DNA from: Flavobacteriales bacterium UBA5422
GTDB taxonomy: Bacteria > Bacteroidota > Bacteroidia > Flavobacteriales_D > Crocinitomicaceae
Reading direction: 5' to 3'
DNA length: 53,094 nt
Assembly (NCBI GenBank): GCA_002409405.1
Contig: DHNG01000001.1
Coordinates: forward strand, 247,095-300,188
Shown: positions 34,824-42,395 of the stretch, one piece after another
Position numbering within the stretch: position 1 is the first letter of the stretch
How the letters are laid out: each line of letters opens with the position of its first letter
The notes under the pieces: model-generated
Told to the model about the DNA's origin: nothing
Database searches by the model: none
Seen by the model: the letters and a program-made list of their open reading frames with translations, nothing else
Position numbers and translations under genes: made by a program

Positions 34824-37082
34824 TTAATGTAACGTCACGTGTTTAGTATACTTTTCTATCAACTGTTTTAGTTCATTGTCATCCGTTTTTGATTCGTTAA
34901 GATTGGAAATAATTTCAGTTAAATAATTCGTGTTTATTCTGCCTTTGAAAGCAGAATTTCTCAGTTCTAATCCAAATGCAATCAATGTAGTGAGAAAAGA
35001 GTCTTCTTCCGGTTTTTGTGCTTTCGGTAAAGAAAATTGTTCTTCAATACTCACTGAATCTTCAAAAGGTTTATAGCGCAATTTTACAAATGCCAATTCG
35101 CTATTGTTTCCTGTTTTTGCTTTCGATTTTGTAAAATGATTCTTATCCGTTTCGGCTTTTCCCAAAACTATTTCATACACAGCAGTCACTTCATGTCCAT
35201 ATCCAATTTCTCCCGCATCTTTTGTGTCATCTACAAAATCTCTTGGTTTTAGCAATCTGTTTTCATATCCAATCAATCGGTATTCTTTGACTTCATCCGG
35301 ATTGAATTCCACATTTAATTTTACATCGCGTGCAATGTTTAAAATATTTCCCAAATCATCGATCAGCACTTTTTTACATTCTGCCAAATTGTTGATGTAA
35401 AAGTGATTGCCATCTCCCTTGTTTGCAATCGTCTCTAGGGTTGAACTATGATAATTTCCCATTCCAAAACCAAGTGCGGTAAGGTAAATTCCTTTTCCTC
35501 GTTTTGACGAAATATAGTGTTCTAAATCTCCGGGAGTATTGATTCCCACATTAAAATCACCGTCCGTACATAAAATAATTCGGTTATTTTTTTCTGCATC
35601 AAAATGTTGTTCCGCTAAATCGTACGCTGTTTGAATTCCTCCGATTCCGTTTGTAGAACCTTCCGAAGTCAGTCGATTTAACACCTCAATTATTTTGTCT
35701 TTTTGAGCACACGAAGTTGGTTCAAGTGCGACTCCACTTGCTCCGGCATACGTTACAATTGAAACAAAATCATCTTCATTGAGTGAGTTTACAAGGTCTT
35801 TCAATCCTTGAACAAGTAAGGGTAATTTATCTGAGCTTGTCATGGACCCGGAAACATCAATTAAAAACACGAGGTTGTGTTTTTTACGTGGTAAATCTTT
35901 TGGCAAATCTTTCGCTTTGAGATGAATCGCAACTAATTCGTTTTCTGAATTCCATGGACACACAATTCGACGCATCGCAAGATTGATCAAATTCTTTTGT
36001 TCCACATCAACATAATGGTAGGAGTTTATCATTTCTTCCAATTTTACAGCATCTTTTTGCACGTGCTGATTTCCTTCAATCATTCGTTTGATATAGGTCC
36101 ATGATGCCCGATCCACATCTATCCCAAATGTTGAATTTGGATGGCTTATAGAAGACAGAAATTCATTTTCATAAATAGGCAAAAATTGATCATAATTCAG
36201 TTGAGGTAAAGTTGGTTCAGATCCATTGTATGGCTGGTCAATTGTAGTGTTACTTCGCTGTTTTTTTGAAGGATAACTACTTGATTTTTGAATGGATGAC
36301 CTCGACTGTATAGCGATGACGCCACCCGTGAGGTCTCCATAATTGGCAGGAATTCCTCCGGTAATTACGGTCACATCTGAAATGAATGCTTTTGGTACAT
36401 TTTGAATGGACGAAACCCGCATTCCGTCAATATAATAAGCATTGGCATTTGATCTTCCTCCACGAATATGTAATTCATCTGTTCCTTCTATGCTATTCAC
36501 ACCTCCGACAGTTGAAGCAACTCCGTTGACACTTCTAACAGGAAGGTGATTAATGTCTTCACGAGTTACGATAGCACCTGATGCACTACTGTAATGATCA
36601 ATCAGCGGAACTCGATATGCTGTAATTGTAAGACATTCTATTTCTTTAATTTGTGAAGCTGATAAATTGTTACTTGTCACGCGAATTGAAGTTCCGTCGA
36701 TTAGTATATTCTCTTTTTGCATCCCATTTGGATCTAGAACGAAATCTCTTCCAAAATCAACTGCTTTGACTTTGAATATACTGTCTAATAAAAAAGAGCA
36801 GTGCAATAATTGATTTTCCTGAATGTAGACGTTGGATGTTCTCAATTGATTATTTGTCAAAAACCAAAGTGAAACTTCACCAACAGGAATTCCTTTGAAC
36901 ATGGATTTGCCATCCTGATTTGTAATTCCTTCAAGGCAAAACGAATCACTGTGAATCTCAATAACCAAATCGGCAATTGCTTCCAGATTTGATTGCTGTA
37001 AACATTCAACCTGCAAACTTCCTGTCTGAGCATTTAATAGCTGTGAGCAGCATACGAATAAGAATAGGATAAATCGTTCCAT
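34824..37082 (-). CDS. Exported TonB-plug plus VWA/YfbK-like protein
   Basis: 752 residues with a signal peptide (ending LLNAQ, residue 19). Order: a carboxypeptidase-regulatory-like beta domain (20-110); a TonB-dependent-receptor plug (about 150-265, LPVRSVNGVASTVGGVNS and IRGGRSNANAYYIDGM); a linker; an N-terminal YfbK domain (TFGIDVDRASWTYIKRMI); a von Willebrand A domain (about 390-560) with the MIDAS motif DVSGS and CTDGDFNVG; then a C-terminal YfbK domain (DUF3520-like). No transmembrane barrel follows the plug. The protein is probably periplasmic or surface-associated and may bind partners through its metal-dependent VWA site. It is monocistronic; function unknown. Confidence 0.85.
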   Translation of the reverse strand: MERFILFLFVCCSQLLNAQTGSLQVECLQQSNLEAIADLVIEIHSDSFCLEGITNQDGKSMFKGIPVGEVSLWFLTNNQLRTSNVYIQENQLLHCSFLLDSIFKVKAVDFGRDFVLDPNGMQKENILIDGTSIRVTSNNLSASQIKEIECLTITAYRVPLIDHYSSASGAIVTREDINHLPVRSVNGVASTVGGVNSIEGTDELHIRGGRSNANAYYIDGMRVSSIQNVPKAFISDVTVITGGIPANYGDLTGGVIAIQSRSSIQKSSSYPSKKQRSNTTIDQPYNGSEPTLPQLNYDQFLPIYENEFLSSISHPNSTFGIDVDRASWTYIKRMIEGNQHVQKDAVKLEEMINSYHYVDVEQKNLINLAMRRIVCPWNSENELVAIHLKAKDLPKDLPRKKHNLVFLIDVSGSMTSSDKLPLLVQGLKDLVNSLNEDDFVSIVTYAGASGVALEPTSCAQKDKIIEVLNRLTSEGSTNGIGGIQTAYDLAEQHFDAEKNNRIILCTDGDFNVGINTPGDLEHYISSKRGKGIYLTALGFGMGNYHSSTLETIANKGDGNHFYINNLAECKKVLIDDLGNILNIARDVKLNVEFNPDEVKEYRLIGYENRLLKPRDFVDDTKDAGEIGYGHEVTAVYEIVLGKAETDKNHFTKSKAKTGNNSELAFVKLRYKPFEDSVSIEEQFSLPKAQKPEEDSFLTTLIAFGLELRNSAFKGRINTNYLTEIISNLNESKTDDNELKQLIEKYTKHVTLH

Positions 37083-37315
37083 AAAGACTTTTTTCTATCA
37101 GATGATTTAAAATGGAAGATTCCATAAAAAATAATTGATAAAAAATCGATTTGGATTCACATTCAAGGGACTTATTGTTTGTCGTAGCAGCGAATACAAA
37201 CAACAAAACAAATGGGTGCTTTATAAATGAGTACACCCGAATGAGCACTCGTACCTTACAGGTTACAAGCGATCTGACTTTTCTTATCCGACCTCGGGTT
37301 AAGTAAAACAAAGAC
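37083..37315. other. Intergenic region between the VWA gene and lipA
   Basis: 233 bases with no credible gene; the open frame crossing it on the minus strand runs out of frame through both neighbours. It holds one dyad, ATGGAA-GA-TTCCAT at 37112-37125, 30 bases upstream of the VWA gene start, which could be an operator. No full Bacteroidota promoter is visible. Confidence 0.4.
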
Positions 37316-38191
37316 TTAAAACAAATGCTTCTCTGCGTGGTAAGAAGAGCGAACCAACGGACCACTTTCTACGTAACGGAATCCCAACTTCAGTGCATAC
37401 TCTTTGTATTCTGCAAATCGCTCCGGAGTAACGAATTCTGCAATCGGAAGGTGTTTGGGAGTCGGTTGCAAATATTGTCCTAGTGTTACAATATCCACAT
37501 TTACAGCGTTGAGGTCTTCCAGCGTCTCAATAATTTCTTCATGTGTTTCTCCCAGTCCGAGCATAATTCCCGATTTTGTGCGCATTCCTCCTTTTTTCAA
37601 ACGGAAAAGAACTTCCAGACTTCGGTCATATTTCGCTTGTATCCGTACTTCCTTCGTCAGTCGTCTGACGGTTTCCAGGTTGTGTGATACAATTTCAGGA
37701 GCTACCTCAATGACATTTTGCAGATTTTCCCACTTTCCGGCAAAGTCAGGGATCAGTGTTTCAAGGGTTGTTCCCGGTGATTGATTGCGAATAGCACGAA
37801 CAGTTTGTGCCCAGATCAATGAACCTCCGTCTTTCAGATCATCCCGGTCTACGGAAGTGATCACGGCATGTTTTACCCGCATGGTTTTTACACTATGTGC
37901 CACACGTCCCGGTTCAAACTCGTCAACAGCATCCGGACGTCCTGTCGCAACAGCACAAAATCCGCAGGAACGCGTACAGATATTTCCGAGAATCATGAAT
38001 GTAGCGGTACCTTCACCCCAGCATTCACCCATGTTCGGACAGTTTCCGCTTTCACAGATAGTATGTAATTTATGTTCATCAACCAGTGAGCGCACCATCC
38101 GGTAATTTTCTCCCGTAGGCAATTTCACACGCAACCAGCTTGGTTTTTTGATGCGAACTTTTGATTCTCCGATTTCTTTGACCTGATCCAT
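37316..38191 (-). CDS. lipA: Lipoyl synthase
   Basis: 291 residues from the ATG at 38191. A radical-SAM enzyme that inserts two sulfurs into protein-bound octanoyl groups to make lipoyl cofactor for 2-oxoacid dehydrogenases and the glycine cleavage system. The auxiliary cluster motif CESGNCPNMGEC, the radical-SAM motif CTRSCGFC and the C-terminal RSSYHAE (whose Ser ligates the auxiliary cluster) are all present. The frame is open to a TTG at 38227, but that codon lies inside the -7 box, so the inner ATG is the real start. No lipB is adjacent. Confidence 0.97.
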   Translation of the reverse strand: MDQVKEIGESKVRIKKPSWLRVKLPTGENYRMVRSLVDEHKLHTICESGNCPNMGECWGEGTATFMILGNICTRSCGFCAVATGRPDAVDEFEPGRVAHSVKTMRVKHAVITSVDRDDLKDGGSLIWAQTVRAIRNQSPGTTLETLIPDFAGKWENLQNVIEVAPEIVSHNLETVRRLTKEVRIQAKYDRSLEVLFRLKKGGMRTKSGIMLGLGETHEEIIETLEDLNAVNVDIVTLGQYLQPTPKHLPIAEFVTPERFAEYKEYALKLGFRYVESGPLVRSSYHAEKHLF

Positions 38192-38224
38192 TTCTTTCTG
38201 ATGGTTATTGACTATAACCGTATA

Positions 38225-38232
38225 CAAAGTTA
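38225..38232 (-). promoter_or_regulatory. -7 box for lipA
   Basis: TAACTTTG on the minus strand, 33 bases upstream of the ATG at 38191 and just after the stop of the Fnr-type gene. No clear -33 box. Confidence 0.55.
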
Positions 38233-38239
38233 TAAAAAA

Positions 38240-38929
38240 TTAATCTCCCGCGATGCGAAGTAGGCCCGGACGATTCAATAAGGTCAGTTTACGAGTGTGA
38301 ATTTCAATCAATCCTTCCTCCTTAAAATCTTTCAGCAAACGAATCAATGTTTCTGTTGCCGTTCCAATAAAGTTTGCCAGATCTTCCCGTGAAAGATTAA
38401 TGGATTCTTCATTGTAGACTTTGTCGAGGTACACCAACGAAAAAGCCAACCGTTCGCGAACCGATTTTTGAGCCATGTTGGTCAGTAGTTTTGTGCGGGT
38501 ATTCAGTTCCTTTGACAATTCCTTCATGACATTATCCCGTAAGGTTGGGTTGGAGTCAATCATATTCAAGAATTCATCTTTGGCAATGAAACAAATGTTG
38601 CAATCTTCCAGTGTTTCAGCTGAAACCTGATAGGGGTCACCACTCAACATTGCTCTGAATCCGATGATTTCCCCATCTTTTGCAATGTGAACAATTTGTT
38701 CTTTTCCCTGCTCACCAATGGAAAACACCTTGACTTTTCCTTCACTGAGACAGTACACTCCACGCGGGAGGCTTCCAGCCAGGAAAATCGGTTGTTTCTT
38801 TTTGTAGAAATTACAGGATTTGGCACTATTCAGACATGCAGTCTCTTCACAGTTGAAATGACTGAACAACGAATCCTTGCGCGACTTGCAATTCTCGCAT
38901 GTGAGGTGCTTGTGAGAGTGAATAAGCAT
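38240..38929 (-). CDS. Crp/Fnr-family regulator with N-terminal cysteines
   Basis: 229 residues from the ATG at 38929 (MLIHSHKHLTCENC), the first start downstream of a -7 box. Four cysteines cluster near the N-terminus (Cys11, 14, 27 and 32, plus Cys39), which suggests an Fnr-like Fe-S oxygen sensor. A cyclic-nucleotide-binding-type beta roll follows (GVYCLSEGKVKVFSIGEQG). The C-terminal helix-turn-helix reads LSREDLANFIGTATETLIRLLKDFKEEG. It is divergent from the CcoI copper ATPase gene, whose product serves high-affinity cytochrome cbb3 oxidase, in keeping with control by oxygen supply. Confidence 0.9.
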   Translation of the reverse strand: MLIHSHKHLTCENCKSRKDSLFSHFNCEETACLNSAKSCNFYKKKQPIFLAGSLPRGVYCLSEGKVKVFSIGEQGKEQIVHIAKDGEIIGFRAMLSGDPYQVSAETLEDCNICFIAKDEFLNMIDSNPTLRDNVMKELSKELNTRTKLLTNMAQKSVRERLAFSLVYLDKVYNEESINLSREDLANFIGTATETLIRLLKDFKEEGLIEIHTRKLTLLNRPGLLRIAGD

Positions 38930-38947
38930 ATACCGTAAATGACAGTA

Positions 38948-38955
38948 CAAAGTTA
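38948..38955 (-). promoter_or_regulatory. -7 box for the Fnr-type regulator
   Basis: TAACTTTG on the minus strand, 18 bases before the ATG at 38929. It excludes the longer frame that begins at 38989. Confidence 0.6.
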
Positions 38956-39066
38956 ATACATTTTTAGACGTAAAGCTGATGCAAGTCATTTTTTCACCGA
39001 TAGATACGAGGTAATTTTGTCGTACGGTTTAAGTGGGGTAATTCCCGTTGTATATGGTTTGAAAGT

Positions 39067-41418
39067 ATGGAGGAAGGATGTTATCACTGTGGAGATCAGT
39101 TGGTCGGAAGACCGTTGATTTTTGATGAAAAAGCATTTTGTTGTACAGGCTGTAAAATGGTGTATGCCATTCTGGTAGATAATCACCTGGACAATTTTTA
39201 TAAGTTTGAGACTGTTCCCGGGACAAAACCAGACAAGTTGAATGAAGGAAAATACGACTTTCTTGAACTGCCGGATATTCGTGAAAAAATTATCTTATTT
39301 GAGGAAGGAAAGTATTCTAAAGTATTGTTGTACCTTCCGTCGATTCATTGCTCGTCCTGTATTTATTTGCTGGAGAACCTGTCAAAAATAGAACCTGCTG
39401 TTTCTCAATGCATGGTGAATTTTACAGCGCGGGAAGCCGCAATCACATTTGATACGTCTCAATTAAAGTTATCAGAACTGGCAACTTTATTGCATCGAAT
39501 CGGCTATGCGCCTAACTTTGGAAATAGAAAGAAGACGCAGCAATTAATTGATAAGCAATTCCTGATCAAATTAGGGGTTGCCGGGTTTGCCTTTGGAAGC
39601 ATTATGTTGTGGAGCTTTCCTGAATATTTGGGAATAGATGAGGTTAATCCTGAATTCCGGAAATTTATGTCCTATTTATCATTCGGAGTTTCCATTCCTG
39701 TATTGTTCTACTCTGCCAGCGAATTTATCATTTCTGCGTGGAAGGCTGTTCGGGCGAAAGCAATCAACCTGGATGTACCGATTACGATTGGTATTTTTGC
39801 ATTGTATCTTCAAAGTTCCTATGCCATTTTTTCAGGTCAGGGAGCCGGTTATATGGATTCTTTTGCGGGATTTATCTTCTTCCTGCTGATTGGTAAATGG
39901 TTTCAAAGTAAAACTTACCAATCCTTGAGTTTCGAACGCGATTACACTTCTTATTTCCCGATTGCAGTGACAAGAGTGAAGGAGAATTCCCATCAGGAAA
40001 CAATTGCGATTGAAAAGTTGCAGAAAGGAGATACGATGCTGATCAGGAATGAAGAAATCGTCCCGTGTGATGCAGTTTTGCTCAATGACGAAGCAACAAT
40101 GGATTATAGTTTTGTTACCGGGGAGTCTGAATTATTGACAAAAAAACAAGGGGAGCAAATCTTTGCCGGAGGAAAGATTCTTGGAAAAAGTGTCCGGCTG
40201 GAAGTCAAAGAGCCGACAAACAGAAGCCACCTGACCAGTTTATGGAATAATGCTTCGGCGAAAGAAACAACTAAATTATTTTCCGATACCCTGTCCAAAT
40301 GGTTTTTAATCGCGGTATTGGCCATTTCCGCAATAGCTGCTATTGCCTGGTGGTTCATTGATCCGGAAAGAATTGTGGAAGTAGTTGTTGCCATTCTGAT
40401 TGTTGCCTGTCCGTGTGCATTGGCACTATCCGCACCATTTACGTATGGAAATAACATGCGTTTGTTGGGGAGAAAAGGATTGTACCTGAAACATGTAACG
40501 GTTGTAAAAGACCTGGAAAGTATCACCGATATTGTATTCGATAAGACAGGTACGCTGACAGCAATCAGTAACGTGGTTCATTATGAAGGGGCAGAGCTGT
40601 CTCACGAACTGAAAGCTGCTGTTTTTTCGATGGCACATTCATCTACTCATCCATATGCCATGGCGCTAAAAAAGGAATTGTATCACAACGTTGATGCAGA
40701 AACAACAGTAGAACTGGATCAGTTCGAAGAAGTGAAAGGGAAAGGGATGAGAGGCGTATACCAGGGGAAAACCTATGAATTGGGCGCTGCTGCATTTGTA
40801 GGAATTGACATTGAGGATAATCGTTCTTCTGTGTATGTGAAGATAGCGGGCATTGTCATGGGGCGTTTTATTTTCAGCTCCCATTTGCGGGATGGTTTGG
40901 AACCAATGATCAGTCAATTGACGGGATACCGGTTGCATGTTCTCTCCGGTGATTCAGAGAAAGATAAATTCATGCTCGAAGAGTTGTTTCCCGGAAACGT
41001 CAGCATTCGGTTTCACCAGACCCCGCAGTCAAAACGTGAGTATATCCTGGAACTGAAAAAGAACGGTGCAAAAGTGTTAATGATCGGAGATGGTTTAAAT
41101 GATTCAGGAGCATTGAAAGAAGCTCATGTGGGAATTTCCATTACAGAAGATGTTTTTCAATTCACTCCTTCGTCTGATGCAATTCTGGAGGCCAATCAAT
41201 TGCATCAACTACCGGTTTTGCTGAAAATTGCTGCTTTTTCTAAAACAATCCTGCGTGTTTGCTTCTGCTTCTCACTCTTGTACAATACAGCCGGGTTAAG
41301 TTTCGCATTGAGTGGTCACCTCGAACCAATTGTTGCAGCGATCATTATGCCCTTGAGCTCGATTACTATTGTTGCAGTAGCAACTTTCGGAATCATGTGG
41401 TTTGCTCCTAAGAAGTAA
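39067..41418 (+). CDS. ccoI: CcoI/FixI-type copper-exporting P1B-ATPase
   Basis: 783 residues. An N-terminal zinc-ribbon-like metal site (Cys5, Cys8, Cys25, Cys26, Cys29) marks the CcoI branch. It is followed by a heavy-metal-associated domain with CSSC (Cys95, Cys98), transmembrane helices, TGES in the actuator domain, the intramembrane CPC (448-450), the phosphorylated Asp492 in DKTGT, HP in SSTHPYAMA, and GDGLND. It exports Cu(I) across the inner membrane for assembly of cbb3-type cytochrome oxidase. No ccoN, ccoO, ccoP, ccoG or ccoS gene is beside it. It is divergent from an Fnr-type regulator. Confidence 0.92.
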   Translation: MEEGCYHCGDQLVGRPLIFDEKAFCCTGCKMVYAILVDNHLDNFYKFETVPGTKPDKLNEGKYDFLELPDIREKIILFEEGKYSKVLLYLPSIHCSSCIYLLENLSKIEPAVSQCMVNFTAREAAITFDTSQLKLSELATLLHRIGYAPNFGNRKKTQQLIDKQFLIKLGVAGFAFGSIMLWSFPEYLGIDEVNPEFRKFMSYLSFGVSIPVLFYSASEFIISAWKAVRAKAINLDVPITIGIFALYLQSSYAIFSGQGAGYMDSFAGFIFFLLIGKWFQSKTYQSLSFERDYTSYFPIAVTRVKENSHQETIAIEKLQKGDTMLIRNEEIVPCDAVLLNDEATMDYSFVTGESELLTKKQGEQIFAGGKILGKSVRLEVKEPTNRSHLTSLWNNASAKETTKLFSDTLSKWFLIAVLAISAIAAIAWWFIDPERIVEVVVAILIVACPCALALSAPFTYGNNMRLLGRKGLYLKHVTVVKDLESITDIVFDKTGTLTAISNVVHYEGAELSHELKAAVFSMAHSSTHPYAMALKKELYHNVDAETTVELDQFEEVKGKGMRGVYQGKTYELGAAAFVGIDIEDNRSSVYVKIAGIVMGRFIFSSHLRDGLEPMISQLTGYRLHVLSGDSEKDKFMLEELFPGNVSIRFHQTPQSKREYILELKKNGAKVLMIGDGLNDSGALKEAHVGISITEDVFQFTPSSDAILEANQLHQLPVLLKIAAFSKTILRVCFCFSLLYNTAGLSFALSGHLEPIVAAIIMPLSSITIVAVATFGIMWFAPKK

Positions 41419-41426
41419 TTAGTTGA

Positions 41427-41473
41427 GAGTTGAAAGTGGGGAGTTGAAAGTGGAGAATGAATAACTTTCAACT
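41427..41473. repeat. Intergenic GAGTTGAAAGTGG repeat with hairpin
   Basis: GAGTTGAAAGTGG occurs at 41427-41439 and 41441-41453. AGTTGAAAGT (41442-41451) then pairs with ACTTTCAACT (41464-41473) around a 12-base loop, and further CTTTCCAC words follow to 41492. It lies between the convergent ccoI and DnaJ-domain genes and could act as a bidirectional terminator, though it lacks a T-run. Confidence 0.55.
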
Positions 41474-41493
41474 TTCCACTAATCACTTTCCAC

Positions 41494-42300
41494 TTATTTC
41501 ATTCCTCTTCGCTTCTTGATTGCTTCGTATGCTTCTTGAATCTTCTGGAATTTTTCTTTTGCTCCTTTCTGGAACTCTTCTCCCATCTGAGCAACTTTAT
41601 CCGGGTGGAATTTTACGGCCATTTTGCGATAAGCACGTTTTACTTCCTCGTCTGTAGCACTTTCTTCAATTCCTAAAATCTTATAATCCGAATCAACATT
41701 GCGGTAGAACATGTTCTTCACGGATTCAAAATCAGCTTGTGGAATTCCCATCATGGACGCAATGTTCGCAATCACATTCAACTCACTTGCAGAAACATCC
41801 CCATCGACCCGGGCAATGCCAAACAAGTAATGAATCAACTGTAGCCTGGATTCCGGACGCAGATGAATGCGAACGTCGGCACAGATTTGTGTAATGGGAA
41901 TATCGTTATTCAGGTAATTTTTCAGACTTTGCAGGTGCTCGGTACTGAATTGATGCCCGAATTGTTGATTGAAAAATGCTTTTACATAACTCAATTCTAC
42001 TTTCAATACTTTTCCGTCGGCTTTCATGACAGCAGCAGACAACGCCATCAATGTGGTAGGAACATCTGTTGCCCGTGCAGACCGGGATTGATAATAATTA
42101 TAGATGTCTTCTGCTGATCTTCGTCCTTGTTGTCCACCCTGCTTATTCTGAGTGTTGCGGATGCGTTGCAGGTTGTCAATATAGCCACCGATAAGAAATG
42201 CAAAGAACGCAGCAATAAAACTCCTGGTAGTGAAATACGTTAAAAAACCGAGAATAATTCCAAACACTGCTAACCGATTTAATTGATAAACAAGCAGCAA
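41494..42300 (-). CDS. TerB/DnaJ-domain protein (DjlA-like)
   Basis: About 268 residues. An N-terminal membrane segment (LAVFGIILGFLTYF ... FAFLIGGYI), a TerB-like helical domain (about 80-195, MALSAAVMKADGKV and GIARVDGDVSASEL) and a C-terminal J domain (about 205-265, YKILGIEESATDEEVKRAY and HPD) give the DjlA layout, a membrane-bound DnaK co-chaperone. The start is uncertain: the TTG at 42300 overlaps a -7-like TACATTTG (42298-42305), and the next candidate is GTG at 42267. No ATG is available before the TerB domain. Confidence 0.88.
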   Translation of the reverse strand: MLLVYQLNRLAVFGIILGFLTYFTTRSFIAAFFAFLIGGYIDNLQRIRNTQNKQGGQQGRRSAEDIYNYYQSRSARATDVPTTLMALSAAVMKADGKVLKVELSYVKAFFNQQFGHQFSTEHLQSLKNYLNNDIPITQICADVRIHLRPESRLQLIHYLFGIARVDGDVSASELNVIANIASMMGIPQADFESVKNMFYRNVDSDYKILGIEESATDEEVKRAYRKMAVKFHPDKVAQMGEEFQKGAKEKFQKIQEAYEAIKKRRGMK

Positions 42301-42395
42301 ATGTAACCGTTTTTACCAAATTTATTTCTTAAAAAATCTAAATACGCCGCTCAACAGGACATTAAACGATCTCAAATGACACCGAACAGTCAAAA

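Noticed and set aside
37006..37365. A 119-residue minus-strand frame spanning the lipA-VWA gap
   Set aside because: It overlaps the ends of both neighbours out of frame and has no recognisable domain, signal peptide or promoter.
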